Notes: a model not told the origin generated them from the sequence alone. 64,000 nucleotides of DNA from Cladopsammia gracilis (GCA_022457155.1 JAJGOT010000017.1:1191001-1255000), one strand, 5' to 3'. Shown: positions 11,804 through 23,180, counted from the first letter of the stretch. A program made the numbers and translations.

Positions 11804-11855
11804 GGACTTCAACGGGATTCGAACCCGTGACCTCGCGATACCGGTGCGATGCTCT

Positions 11856-11875
<20 letters not shown>
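11804..11875 (-). tRNA. tRNA-like sequence, apparent anticodon GGT (Thr), copy 2
   Basis: Exact 251-bp tandem copy of the sequence at 11553-11624, with the same cloverleaf, C33 and anticodon-stem mismatch. Confidence 0.6.
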
Positions 11876-11890
<15 letters not shown>

Positions 11891-12230
11891 AGGTCAATTG
11901 TAGGTTCATATGTTCCCGTGACAGGAGTAAATGTGAAATGATATATATGAAATAAATCATATATGAACTGCGGAAATGAAATCAAATGAAGAATGAAGAA
12001 TGATCCTCTCTGGTTGTGGGCTCAAAACAGATGTCGGAAATAGCTCTGCAGGGGAGTGTGAGTTTAGTATTGGGGGTCCCAGGACGAGGAGGATGGGTGC
12101 TGCCACTGTGGGTGAGATCCAAAGCACTGAGGTTTGATACAGACGTGGTCGTATCGACAAGAAGGGCCAAATCGACAACCCTCCCAACTCTGAAATTCAT
12201 AACACACTTGTTTCCCTGTGGACTGGTTTA

Positions 12231-13223
12231 TTACTGGGCGAGGTGTCCTGCGATTTGTCTGGCGAGGGGGCGTAGCAGTGGTAGGTCCGGTCTGTGCAAA
12301 GTTTGTTGGGAAATAAACTGGCTGTCAAGCCCCCATTTGCATTTAGTGTCAAACTGCATTCTTCGAAAGAGGTCGTCATACTGCATTACCCTTGGCAAAG
12401 GGTAGCACTTTGCCAACTCTGAGATCTTGGCACTGCACATAATGTAGTCGAGCACCTCTTCAGTAGTTGAAAGGGCCCCTTCTTTCATAAAGGTATGCAT
12501 AATTCTGAAATTGGCCGCCGACCACTGAGGGAAGGAGATTTTGTCGAGTGACAGCTTCTTTTCGTTTGAGGATTTTAAGACAACTTTTGCATCACCAGAC
12601 GTTCCTAGTACGGTTTCCCGGTCCTCGTGAAGTATAAGAGGGAGGGTGCTGATAAAATCGGGGATAAGCAATGGTTGGTTACCTCGAGAGGCAGTAGCTT
12701 CAGGTTCCAGCAGTTGCTGCGCCGGGTCTTGTTCTGCATCTGTCAAACCAAGTAATACTGGCTCTCCCAAGGACTTCATCAAGTTTGAGATCTCTGTTTG
12801 CACAGCAGGGTCTTGCTGGAGGGTTTTCAGAGTTGGCTTTACGAGATCACCGGGAACTGCCGCTGTAGGTGACTGGGCGGCCATCTTGGATTCTGAGCTC
12901 GTGTTATTAGCTGTTAGTGACTCGCGTTGTAGCTTTGCGAGCTCGAGTTTTGCTCGAGTCAGTTCTAGTTCCAGTTGTACGTTTTTATGTCTAACGTCTT
13001 CTGTAACTCTGAGCTGCTCCGTTTTGTGTTTTTCTGTGCCATCATGTTTCACTGGAGTAAGATGTTTGATCAAAGATTCAACTTTAGTGAGCTCACGTTT
13101 CACCGCGTTGCTAAGCTGCTGTGGAGTCTTTGCCTTCGCAACCAAACTATCAACCACATAATCTGCAAGATCGGGCGGAGGGTTTGCTCTCCTGCTGCTT
13201 TTTCTCGTCTTATTTACGGCCAT
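12231..13223 (-). CDS. Gag-like protein of the DIRS/Ngaro element
   Basis: About 330 residues from the ATG at 13223 (MAVNKTRKSSRR). The frame stays open further upstream, but that part lies in the A1 terminal repeat. The N-terminal third is basic; a predicted coiled coil (QLELELTRAKLELAKLQRES) lies near residues 100-125. The C-terminal part contains KISFPQWSAANFRIMHTF and DYIMCSAKISELAKCY, typical of DIRS-superfamily gag proteins. It would package element RNA in particles. It is the first gene of the minus-strand element; RT should follow but was lost. Confidence 0.7.
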   Translation of the reverse strand: MAVNKTRKSSRRANPPPDLADYVVDSLVAKAKTPQQLSNAVKRELTKVESLIKHLTPVKHDGTEKHKTEQLRVTEDVRHKNVQLELELTRAKLELAKLQRESLTANNTSSESKMAAQSPTAAVPGDLVKPTLKTLQQDPAVQTEISNLMKSLGEPVLLGLTDAEQDPAQQLLEPEATASRGNQPLLIPDFISTLPLILHEDRETVLGTSGDAKVVLKSSNEKKLSLDKISFPQWSAANFRIMHTFMKEGALSTTEEVLDYIMCSAKISELAKCYPLPRVMQYDDLFRRMQFDTKCKWGLDSQFISQQTLHRPDLPLLRPLARQIAGHLAQ

Positions 13224-13234
13224 AATAATATTTA

Positions 13235-13377
13235 CGTGCAGCGAAGCTTGTAGACCGGCGGAGAAAGCACATGGCATGAAAGAACTGACGGAGTACGCAG
13301 GTCTAAAAACTAGTGCCAGCCCTCTCTCTATTCCCAAGGCCGAGTTAAATAAAAATAACCTGGTATTATTTTAGACT
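13235..13377 (-). repeat. DIRS/Ngaro A1 terminal repeat
   Basis: Direct repeat of 6606-6746 with a few substitutions. Its outer edge at 13377 abuts AAAAATGGACAACACAATC, which resumes the host inverted arm. Confidence 0.8.
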
Positions 13378-14098
13378 AAAAATGGACAACACAATCTTCT
13401 TTCGGAAAATTTTATTCAAATCTCCATTAGTTTATGTTTAAAAGCAAAACGCATACCATTTATAGCGCATCGAGTTCGAGCTGCCTTCGATGAAATTCAA
13501 GAAATCGATACAACTGAATTTAAGCACCTTTTAAAAACAATTCTCCAAAACTAACAAGAACATAGATTGATATCAACACAAATTCCCATCGAAAAATGTA
13601 ATCTGTTTTACCTTTAAGTCCCTCGCTTGCTTAGAAATTCTTTAAATCTCCGCTTCTTTGGTTCTGAAATCTGTAATAAAAACAAACGTCTCCCTGCAAG
13701 ATTTTATCCCTGAAAGCTCTTCTTTTTCCACTAAAGCGGTGTCTTGAGTAGCAAACCGCAAAAAATTCAGGGAAATAACAACTTTAATTTAAACGGTTTT
13801 CTCCGCTTAGTAAACACATCAAAACAAAGTGTTTTCCCAGCTGACGTGACATTCGGCTGTGTAACCGCGCGAAAAACAAAGCCTCGCTTTGGTTTCAAAA
13901 TTGCTAAGGTCCCGGATGTTGTGTGGCATCATACGCACCTGCGAGCTAGCTCTGTCCAATGGCGGCGGATAGACCGACGCGACCACGAAACATTCCGCTA
14001 GCCATGATCATGACAAAATGACGGGCAAAGGTTCTATGAGTATGGGGCTACGCAGCGGACCTTCGGCCCGCGAGAGCTCCGCTATTAAGTCAGACTAG
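13378..14098 (+). repeat. Inner part of the left inverted arm
   Basis: Reverse complement of about 19668-20940, for example AATGGACAACACAATCTTCT and GATTTTATCCCTGAAAGCTC. The match ends near 14098 (CTATTAAGTCAGACTAG). The right arm holds an extra ~520 bp (20006-20525) absent here. Confidence 0.8.
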
Positions 14099-14112
14099 TG
14101 TACCTCGCGTTG

Positions 14113-14290
14113 CTTTAAACATATTTCCGTCCTCAAGATATCGTAGAATTCTTCACCAAAGTATCAAACGCTTCTGCAGTACTGCCTTCTTGAGGTTTCC
14201 TTAGGCACATTGAATATAAACTCTTACAACAGAGAAAACACGACTCGCAATTTGTCACATTCGTACATTCACCTCGCATCATCAAACAAC
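14113..14290 (+). repeat. Interspersed repeat, copy 2 (pair with 4640-4803)
   Basis: Diverged direct copy of 4640-4803, located just inside the left inverted arm. No coding content. Confidence 0.6.
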
Positions 14291-15059
14291 CGGTTATTAA
14301 CTCCCAGAGTTGCGCACGTGCATTAGAGCCCGATTACAAATTTGTGCACTACCAAACTGCATTACAACTTGGACGCTACGCCCAAGTAAAAATTGAAGTC
14401 CATGTTGCACTGACTCATAATTTTCCAATTAAAGTTATGGTCAAGCGCGCAATCTATTTTTTTTTCTCCCTCAAAGTTGGCCTATTTGAGCCAAAAATAT
14501 GCGACAACCGGCGCGCGGCCAAAATATGCAAATTAGGACTTGTGATGTCAACAGTTGTGCTGACCTCCGTAGTCAACATGGTAGTCAAAATTCATCGTCG
14601 GAAGACATTTCCAACTGAGCAAAACTGCAAAAATATGGCTAAAAAAGTGGTTTGTTTACAAGAAATACTGAAGCGTCTGAAAGTGACACCGCATTTTTGG
14701 CATTTTTGCACAACTGATGACATCACCATATTATTTGCTTCTGCTTCTGTTTTTCTGCTGTAAGGATCAGTTGCCGTTTCTTTTGTTTCACTTCAAATAA
14801 TATTAATACTGATCTAGGACTCGAAACCCAAATCCGGCCATTCTCAACGGTTTGTTGCAGTGAGAATTAAAAAACAGCTACCATGCAGGGCTGGAAATAA
14901 CGGCCGGTCAACGGACAATGTCCGGCCTGATTGGGGCTTTGACCGGTCAAACGTTCGTCTTGTCGGTCGTGTTGACCGGTCACATTCATAGTGATCCTTT
15001 TAAAACTTTAGAAAATCAAACACAATAAACTAGCTGTTGCTTACTATGCACGTAATAAT

Positions 15060-15541
15060 AAATATCGCAAAGTTATCCTAGAGTTATCGTAACGTTACCC
15101 GTAAAGCTACCGAAAAATTATCGCAAAGCGGCTACAGTAACGTTACATTTACCGCAACGTCCCCGTAAAACTACCGTAAAGTTATAGCAAAGGTATCGTA
15201 ACGTAATTGTAAAGTTCCCGTAAAACTACCGTATAGTTACGAAAACTACCGTAAAGTTATCGCGTAAACGGTTTCCCGCAACTTTATCGATAAGTCCCTG
15301 TAAAACTACCGTGCAGTTGTGAAAGCTACCGTATAGTTGTCGCAAAGCTACCATGCCGTTATCGTAAAGTTAACGTTATATCGTAAAGTTGCCGTAAACT
15401 ACCGCAAAAGTTATCCTACAGTTATCGTAAAGTTGCTCGTAAAGCTACCGTAAAATTATCGCAAAGCAGCTACCGTAACGTTAGATTTACCGTAATGTCC
15501 CCATAAAACTACCGTAAAGTTATAGCAAAGGTACCGTAACA
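15060..15541. repeat. Minisatellite rich in CTACCGTAAAGTTATCG
   Basis: Irregular tandem units of about 14-19 bp built on CCGTAAA(A/G)(C/T)TA and ATCGTAACGTT. The array resumes at 16024-16333 after the nested MITE. Confidence 0.8.
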
Positions 15542-15546
15542 TGTAA

Positions 15547-16018
15547 GCCTGGTTTCCATATAACCGTAACTACCCCGTAACTGCCGTAAGCCGAACCGGC
15601 GGTAGCACTGGGGCACACCGGCGGTAGTTCTATTTTTAATGGGAACATTCTGTTCCGGCATCTGGGATGACCGGCGGCACGATGTCCCCGGTGCCGGAAA
15701 GTTGAGTTGAGTTCAACTTTTCCCGGCTTTACGGCACCGCAGGCTTGATAAGATTTTAATGAAACACATGCCGGCGGGAACCGGCGACATCCCGGGAGAG
15801 TTACATTGTTTTCATGACAACACATGATTAGAACTGTCCAATAAAATCGCAGCCATTTCCGCGCTAAAAGCTCGTCACGGTCATGTGGTCACAAATGGAA
15901 ACACACAACTGCGGCTGCCGGCGGTATGTATACGGTAGCATCCCGGTCACTGTCGCAGTGCTACCGGGGGCTCGCTTACGGCAGTTACGGGGTAGTTAGG
16001 GTTATATGGAAACCAGGC
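15547..16018. mobile_element. 472-bp MITE with TSD TGTAA
   Basis: TIRs GCCTGGTTTCCATATAACC and its complement ending at 16018, continuing inward as TAACTACCCCGTAACTGCCG. TGTAA flanks both ends (15542-15546, 16019-16023). It is inserted in the minisatellite. No gene inside. Confidence 0.85.
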
Positions 16019-16331
16019 TGTAAAGTTCCTGTAAAACTACCGTATAGTTATGAAAGCTACTGTAAAGTTATCGTTAACGGTTACAGTTACTGTAACGTTA
16101 TCGTAAAGTTCCCGTAAAACTACCGTATAGTTACGAAAGCTGCCGCAAAGTTATCGTAAACGGTTACCGCAACGTTATCGTTAAGTCCCCGTAAAACTAC
16201 CGTATAGTTATCGCAAAGCAACCATGCCTTTATCGTAAAGAAGTTTCCGTAACGTTATGTCGTAAAGTTGCCGTAAACTACCGTAAAGTTATCACAAAGC
16301 CATCGTAACACTATTGTAAAGTTGCCGTAAC

Positions 16332-16476
<145 letters not shown>

Positions 16477-17339
16477 GTGTACTTGTGGAAAATTTTAAAA
16501 TTCGTTATATTTGACCGGCCAGAAATTACGTATGACCGAGCTAAAATTTATTTGGCCGGTCATCTTGACCGGTGGGCGTCCCAAAATTATTTCCAGCCCT
16601 GTACCATGCTGGAGATTTTAAACGCAGAATAAACTTTGACCAACTTTGGACGTCCAAAAAAATACTTTTCGTTGCTTGACCATAACTTAAATTGGAAAAT
16701 TATGAATCAGTGGAACATTATGGACTTCAATTTTTTGGTATAAAAAAACGGGTCGAAAATTTTATTTCATAGGCACTTTAAGTATGAATTTATAAATAGC
16801 CGCTACTTAGGATCAGTTCTTTTCTCGGTCCGTAATTTAATGTGAGCACAAGTCTGCTGTTTGCATAACTTGTGAGATAGTGTTTCTTCATCACGGCTAA
16901 AAGAGTCTAAGATCCAAGTCTTATGTGATAGTCATGGTCCGTTATATTGGAATAGTGGCATCATTGTTTTTAGCTCCTCAAGAGTTTATTCTGCGTTTAA
17001 AATCTCCAGCATGGTAGCTGTTTTTTAATTCTCACAGATGCAAGTGGTTACTTTTCTACATTCCTTTATAAGCAAGACTCAAGTTTCAGTTTTTTGGTGA
17101 ACCTCACGAGTTGCTCCTATGTAGAAAGGTCTCGTAAAAAATGATTTGATGTTGTAGAATGTTAGCCAATTTTGAGCGCTTGGGGATGATCAAAATGTTC
17201 TATCTTTGCAATGGCTTGTTTAGTTTCGCCAAATCCGATGATATACTGACCCGGGAGGACCTGGAGAAAGTAACGCCAGGTATCTTTTTTCTATCCGTTT
17301 CATGTTTTGATTTTTTTCCTAGATTGTTTTTAATTTGAA

Positions 17340-17470
17340 ACTAGTCTGAGTTGATCCGAGTTGATCTGACCCAGACTGACTGATCCGAGTTCAGATCCGA
17401 TCCGATCCGATCCAATCCAATCCGATCCGGTCCGGTCCGATCTGGTCCGAGTGATCCGGTCTGGCTTTTG
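17340..17470. repeat. Short tandem repeat based on GATCC
   Basis: Irregular pentamer array (CCGAT, CCAAT, CCGGT) with interspersed GAGTTGATC units. Confidence 0.8.
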
Positions 17471-17736
17471 TACCTGCCTTAATTGGTTAATTTTTTTTGT
17501 ATTTTGTTTAGAAATTGGTTTGTTCGTCCTTTGAGTAATCACTTAATATTTTCATTTTCCCAGAGCGTGTGTTCTAGAGGCATTCTGTGTATAGCAAAGG
17601 TCCTCAGTGACTTTTTTTTTAGTCTTGTCCAAAAATCAGTAAAATTACCGTGACATTGCTCGCAAAATTCTTGTACACTGTCTGTAACTCTAAAATAACA
17701 ATACTTGCAACAGTCACAAACAAATCATGCACTTAC

Positions 17737-17964
17737 AGAGCAATGTTGTTCCCTGTAGTCTCTGCATGTCTGGCAGATTTCACAGTGATTCCTAGGTTGA
17801 TTCTCTTCATCACAAAACTTGCTCTGACACCATGAGTAACGATACTCAGTTTCACACTCTGGACACTCTACTACACCAACACAACAGGTCTTCAGAGGAA
17901 TACCACTGCCGCAGCATGGCGTTAGCACTAATTTCTCCCGCAACTGTGTGCGCAAATCATGTTT
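17737..17964 (-). CDS. Cysteine-rich exon with canonical splice sites
   Basis: A 228-bp, 76-codon exon candidate. On the minus strand it is preceded by a pyrimidine tract ending TTTCTCAG and followed by GTAAGTGC, in phase 0 at both ends. The translation is very Cys-rich: LTPCCGSGIPLKTCC, then VECPECETEYRYSWCQSKFC, then NHCEICQTC. The CPxC spacing recalls zinc-binding IBR/RING-type modules, but I cannot assign a family. It lies between the inverted arms, so it may be a captured host exon or part of the element's own gene. Neighbouring exons were not found. Confidence 0.45.
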
Positions 17965-18256
17965 CTGAGAAACGAATAAAGGCAAAAGGCATTAGTGAAA
18001 CTGAGTTGATAATTAGGTTTATTGCATGGCCAGTTCATAAAGATTCAAAAGATGACTTCATCAAGCAGTAGCCCTTCATCAGCCCTTAGCACTTAGCTGG
18101 ATTGTCAATGGCCTGCTATTCAATAACTACAATCTAATTATTAAGGAATATGTGCCTTGTAATGACAATGACAGAGTGCACAATTTAAGTTTGGTTTTAA
18201 AACAGACTGCTGCCTTACCAAAACAATTTCAAGCCAGAGTTGGCCTGTAAAGTTAA

Positions 18257-19084
18257 CAGTACAATGGAACCCCACCTTATGGCCACCTCATTATTATGGC
18301 CATTTTTTTGGCCCGGCAAAACGGCCATGCATTTTCTTATAAAAAACCCTCGTTAATGTGGTCACCCGTTAATACGGCCAACGGGCACATTTTAAAATTC
18401 CAAACAGTAGAATCCTTTATAATTTCACCCGGTTAATTCGGCCACTCGGGCTAAATTTAGAAAACCAAAACGCCTGTGACATGAGAATTTTATTGACCTC
18501 TGTCATTTACTAATCATACAGCTGATTTACTTTACAAAGTAAGCAACACTCCTCCCTGTTTTCATTACAAACATGATAAAGGAAATAAATCTTGATGCTA
18601 ACATCTGCTTAGGCAAATTGCGAAGTGATTAAGTCATTGTGCTTCGATCGCCGCAAAGACGATTGATACTAAAGTCTTCCGGTTAGGTTACTAAAATGGC
18701 TTGCTTTTTTTTTTGCGGCTTCTTCCTTGCTCTGTGGTTCTCTTTAACTGTAAGCTTTCATCTGTCTTGTTGTGTATGTCTCACAGAAAGATTGTTCTCA
18801 ATGTCCAGAAGGCTCTTCAGCAGCTTAATATAGTTCTGTTGTCCCGTAAATCTGTACACTACTGAGTGAAGTTTCAAGTATTTTTTACAAATACTGTACG
18901 TATATAGATCTACATTGCGGTTGTTTATGAAAGAGAACAGTTGTTCAGGAAGTGCAAATGCGATATATTTGTCATTACGGCTCTTAAGTCATGAAATTTG
19001 ACCCTGCCCCGGTAATACGGCCACCCTGTTAATAGGACCATTTTTTTTTTACCCATTGGTGACCATATTAGCGGGGTTCCACTG
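18257..19084. mobile_element. pogo/Tigger-like MITE
   Basis: Inverted ends ACAGTACAATGGAACCCC (left) and GGGGTTCCACTGTA (right), with TA at the edges as in Tc1/mariner-pogo insertions. Internally it carries repeated TAATACGGCCA-type blocks (18360-18440, 19010-19030). No transposase. Family assignment rests on the CAGTGGAACCCC terminus. Confidence 0.65.
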
Positions 19085-19111
19085 TAATATGATCATGATG
19101 AGTCCCAATTA

Positions 19112-19665
19112 ATTCTTGGCTTTCACTTAAGTCATATCAAAATTCAGAAGCATTAAAAAATAGATTAAAATGTTTATGGAATTGTAGAGAGTTTAAAACA
19201 TCTTGGCCAAATTTTGAAGCGCAAAAGCATTTCGTTCAAGAGTTATAGGCGAACGAGTATTAGATATTTTTAGTAAGAAATGTATGGAGCGGCCATCTTT
19301 GTGCCCCTGAGAGGGGCACAAAGATGGCGGCCAAAAATTCAAAGTCTTAATTACACCAAAAATCACATCTAAAAATATTGTATTTGCTATAAGCTCAATT
19401 AACTCGGCTTATAAGCACTTATAATGCAAACAATAACTTTCAGCTGATTCAATTTTGTTTATTTTCGCGGCTTATCTGAAATAGCGTGACGTATTGCGTG
19501 ACACATTTAAAACCTTTGTAAATCGTAAGCAAAACATCGTTAAAACCTGAAAATTTTTTGTGAAAGATTATAACACTTGTATCCACATACCATGTTAGAA
19601 ACAGCTTTGTAGGACGTTTTCTTTAGATTTTTTAATTTTTATGACGTCATGTGAAAGCCAAGAAT
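19112..19665. mobile_element. 554-bp MITE with central palindrome
   Basis: Inverted termini ATTCTTGGCTTTCAC and GTGAAAGCCAAGAAT. Near 19288-19338 it contains the palindrome GCGGCCATCTTTGTGCCCC / GGGGCACAAAGATGGCGGC. It lies against the inner edge of the right inverted arm. No coding content. Confidence 0.7.
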
Positions 19666-19667
19666 AT

Positions 19668-21362
19668 ACTCTAGTCTTGCTTAATAGCGGAGCACCATAC
19701 TCATAGAACCAGGAGATAGAACCTATGCCCTTCATTTTTCATGGTCATGGCTAGCGGAATGTTTCGCGGGCGCGCATGTGCCCGCCGCCGCCGCGGCCGT
19801 CGCAGGACTACAATAGCTCGCGGGCGCGTACGACGTCGCAAAACATGCGCGTACGACGTCATATTGAAACCAAAGCGAGACTTTGTTTTTCGCGCGGTTA
19901 CACGGCCGAATGTCGCGTCAGCTGGAAAAACATTTGATGTTTTGCTGTGAATTTACTAAGCGTAGAAAACCGTTTTAAAGGCGTTATTTCCTTGCTACTC
20001 AAGACAAGAGGCTCCAAGCAGCCTTTTCTCATGCGCATGCGTAAGAAAATTTTGATATATTTTAAACATGATAAGAAGATGTCCGACCTGGTGATAAGTT
20101 ACTCCTTTCATTCAGTCATCGTTCCTGCAAACCACGTTTGTTTTTTTGTTTGTTCCTGCAAACCACGTTGTTTACTATTGAATGTTTTGGAAATGAAGGC
20201 TGCACCACAATGAAGCCAGTGATTCTTCTCAGTCTTATATATACCAAACGTGAACATGGTAATGTATGTAGGGTTGTAGGAGATGCTGTCGTGACACGCA
20301 AGTAACGCTCTTTTACCGGAAGTGACAGTAGCCGGAAGTCACTGAACAGGAAGTGTAAATGGCGAAGACATGAACCGGAAGTGCACAATTTTAAATATGC
20401 GTGCACACATTTGCATGCAAAATCGTGACACAAAAAATAAAAATAATAATAAAAATAATAACAAGAAAAACGGAGCCGAAACCTTACCTCAATAAGGATT
20501 CTAATTAAGGGAAACTCAGAAGCCGCTTAAATGGAAAAAGACGAGCTTTCAGGGATAAAATCTTGCTTCGAGGAACTTCATGTATTACGTTTTTATCAAT
20601 GCGGGAGATGTTTGTTTTTCACAGATTTCAGAATCAGAAGCGGAGATTTGAATTTCCAAGCAAGCGAGGAACTTAAAGGTAAAACAGATTACATTTTTCG
20701 ATGGGAATTTATCTTGATATCAATCTGTGATTGAATTTATCTTTGTGTTCTCGTTAGTTTTGGAGAATTGTTTATAAACGTGTAGCTTCAGTTGTATTAA
20801 TTTCTTGAATTTCATCGAAGACACGGCTCCACCTCGATCGATGCGATATAAATGGTACGCGTTTTGCTTTTAAACATAAACTAACGGAGATCTGAATACA
20901 TTTTTTTGAAAGAAGATTGTGTTGTCCATTTTTACGTGTTTGTTCATTCATTACATAGATTGAAAAGCGATTTTATGTAAACAAAACAAGACTTAGATTT
21001 TATACTCGCGTCGCCTTATGCAAATATGTTTGTGTATTTTTGCAATTTTGATTTCCAAATCAGTTTCTCGGGCATTTTTTGACAAGCAACAACTGTATTT
21101 TATTCGGAAAATAGTCGTAATTGTTATTCTAGACGGAGGAAAAGTTGTTTTAATTTTGTGAACTTTCGTACGGTCTAAATGTACTGTGCAGACGGTCGGG
21201 TAATACTGTTTTTGAGAATTGCTAAAATCGAAAAATACATGTAGCCCGGTCGGTCGTCAATCTTAATTCTTGTGTTTCCGACCTTTCACCTAAGTTAAGT
21301 TTCATCTTAGTTAAGCTTGTTCAGAGGGCTTCGCTGTTAGGCTAAGCCTAACTATATATATT
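19668..21362 (-). repeat. Right inverted arm of the 5808-21362 element
   Basis: Reverse complement of the two left-arm parts, uninterrupted by the DIRS element and the 6127 MITE, so it records both empty sites. It carries an extra segment at 20006-20525. The open frames in it are not convincing genes. Confidence 0.85.
20006..20525. other. Insertion in the right inverted arm, identity unknown
   Basis: Present here but absent at the matching point of the left arm (about 13748). Contains two copies of TCCTGCAAACCACGTT around 20125-20170 and several CCGGAAGT motifs (20320-20370), which also occur in the Gypsy LTR at 23181. Possibly a solo LTR; unproven. Confidence 0.4.
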
Positions 21363-21495
21363 ACTGTGTATCAGGGAACACCTTTGGCTGAGAAGCTTAG
21401 ATAATTAGATTACCTAACAAACATTTCGGGCTCCATACAAAAAAGACAATGTCACATTGCAAAGGTCATGTGATAGTATTAACACGGGAAACCCA

Positions 21496-21765
21496 GATCA
21501 TGTTTACTGTAGGTAGCCATGACCGATGTGTCGGTTGATATATCGGTCGACACTCAGTCGATATATTGGTCGAGAGTCGGTCCACAGTCAGTCAAGAGTC
21601 GGTCGAGAGTCTGTCTAGAGTCGACCGACTATCGGCCCGAGATATCGGAAACGCATCTCGATCATATGTCGGTGATATATCGGTCAACTGTCGGTGGTAT
21701 ATCGGTCAACCGTCAGTAGAAATATCGGTCGACAGTCGGCCGAGTGTCGGTGCAGATTCTGCTAC
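21496..21765 (+). repeat. Left TIR with TCGGTCGA-type subterminal repeats
   Basis: Dense short direct and inverted units: GATATATCGGTCGA, GAGTCGGTC, AGTCGGT. Mirrored at 46752-47052. Confidence 0.85.
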
Positions 21766-21769
21766 ATAC

Positions 21770-22150
21770 AAAAAAGCCATTCCTTTCAGCCTAGCACTCC
21801 ATTTACGACGTATTTGTTCTACCGACGAAACGTTGAATATTCGCGCTGCTCAACTTGCTATTATGGTCAAGAAACACTGCTCGTTAACAGAAGCCATGAG
21901 TCGATTTGGCATCCCTCGCAACATATTAAGAGATTACACTCATTTGGCATCTGCGAATTACACGTCATAGATGGCGAGAGATAAAAAAGAGTGGTCGTAA
22001 GGCAGAACAGCGAAGATTAGGAAAAGTCTCCACTAAATTCATTGAACTGCGCTGTAGGGCGGTTCTAAACGAATACAGAGCATAGTCCAATAGGTTAAAA
22101 GAAGAAAAGCAGCTCCTTCCCTTTTTCCCGAAGGAGAATTTGTATACCCA
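21770..22150 (+). pseudogene. Decayed fragment of a dispersed element ORF
   Basis: Frame-broken coding remnant. First part IPFSLALHLRRICSTDETLN resembles the C-terminal region of Penelope-like or related reverse transcriptases; this match is from memory of the pattern and unverified. It runs into a helix-turn-helix-like segment SLTEAMSRFGIPRNILRDY. After a frameshift, degraded sequence reads on to about 22150. Probably two unrelated fragments brought together. Confidence 0.4.
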
Positions 22151-22637
22151 AACATAAGTTCAACTAGAAATCTATAACTTAAAGATGTATTGGGTTTTTA
22201 AGATGTCTGATTCGCGAGTAGGTTATTTACAGAATGGGCACCTTTGTGTTGGGATTAAAATTAATGGCAGAATGACGACTTTTTTTACCGTCAACGTGAT
22301 CTGTAATTAGCCGTTCAAAAGGTGGTAAGGCGTCAGCCTAGTGTTTTCCGGGCTTTTCTGTAGTTTCTTGTTTTGGTTCATGTTCATTAATTAATGAAAA
22401 GGTTAAAAGAAGAAAAGAAGCTCCTTCCCTTTTACCCAAAGGAGAACTACGTTCATAAGTTCAACTAGAAATCTATAAGATGTATTGGGTTTTTAAGATG
22501 TCTGATTCGCGAGTAGGTTATTTACAGAATGGACACCTTTGATTGGCTCTAATTCATAGAGGAATTAGCATGCTGGGATTAAAATTAACGGGAAAATGAC
22601 GACTTTTTTTACCGTCAATGTGATCTGTAATTAGCCT
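22092..22637 (+). repeat. Imperfect tandem duplication, period ~308 bp
   Basis: 22092-22313 and 22400-22637 share AGGTTAAAAGAAGAAAAG, CTGATTCGCGAGTAGGTTAT and GTGATCTGTAATTAGCC. The second copy has an extra ~30 bp around 22545. No gene assigned up to 23180. Confidence 0.8.
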
Positions 22638-23180
22638 TGTAATCATTTAGCAATGACATGAAAAGGGCACCACTTATAATAAAGGTCTGTTGGAGGAAGG
22701 AATCTCACCAATGATACACAAATCAGAGTGGTTGAACAGCAATGCTCAGAAATTTGAGCAAAAACCTTGGGGGAAAGTTCTCTTCTCATCCCTTGGTAAG
22801 AATTTCCCATTTGGATAATGCTTTCTTGAAAATTCTTAAACTGAAAGAGAGCTTAGTAGAAAGTTAACAACAGCAGCTGAAGACAAGAACAGCGAAAAAA
22901 AAATAGGAAAAGTCTAAAGAGGTTGGGTTCAACTTTTCTGTAAGCTCGTGGATAAAAAGTCACAAAACGGGATGCTCAGTGCAAAGAAAGGCATGTTCTT
23001 ATGTTTCATTTTGAGTAATTGAGTAATTGTAACTGACCAGATAATGTCCAAAAAATGTGCAGGATTTCAATAATTACCACGTGTCAATGGGTAAAAATAA
23101 CTCTGTAAGAGCAGCTAAATGGGTTTCCTTTTCTCTTACATCTTGGTCGAAAACAAACTCAACTGTTGTTTTTTTTAACA

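Larger units (their letters stand above)
11481..11982 (-). repeat. Two tandem 251-bp tRNA-bearing units (SINE-like)
   Basis: Units 11481-11731 and 11732-11982 are nearly identical, each beginning CAAATGAAGAATGATCCTC. A third partial start follows at 11983. Each unit contains a minus-strand tRNA-like sequence, a palindromic AATTTAAGCAATTGCG segment and ATATATATGAAATAAATCATATAT. Translation gives a repetitive pseudo-protein that should not be annotated. The unit is either a tRNA SINE or a tandemly amplified tRNA locus. Confidence 0.85.
6441..13377 (-). mobile_element. DIRS/Ngaro-type tyrosine-recombinase retrotransposon, interrupted
   Basis: Minus-strand element inserted in the left inverted arm; comparison with the intact right arm near 20940 places the borders at about 6441 and 13377. 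It contains a gag-like ORF (13223-12231), an RT/RNase H remnant (8400-7826) and a tyrosine recombinase (7709-6888). Terminal sequence is arranged as A1 (13377-13235), genes, B1 (about 6790-6747), A2 (6746-6606), B2 (6605-6441). This is the split direct repeat pattern of Ngaro/PAT elements rather than the inverted repeats of DIRS1. Most of RT is missing, replaced by an inserted Gypsy fragment. Confidence 0.8.

Noticed and set aside
11473..11960. Two near-identical ~80-codon frames on the minus strand
   Set aside because: They translate a tRNA-bearing tandem repeat.
12646..13161. 171-codon plus-strand frame
   Set aside because: Antisense shadow of the DIRS gag-like gene.
17156..17279. Possible plus-strand exon beginning MLANFERLGMIKMFY and ending at CCAG/GTATCT
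   Set aside because: No family match, weak acceptor and no partner exons.
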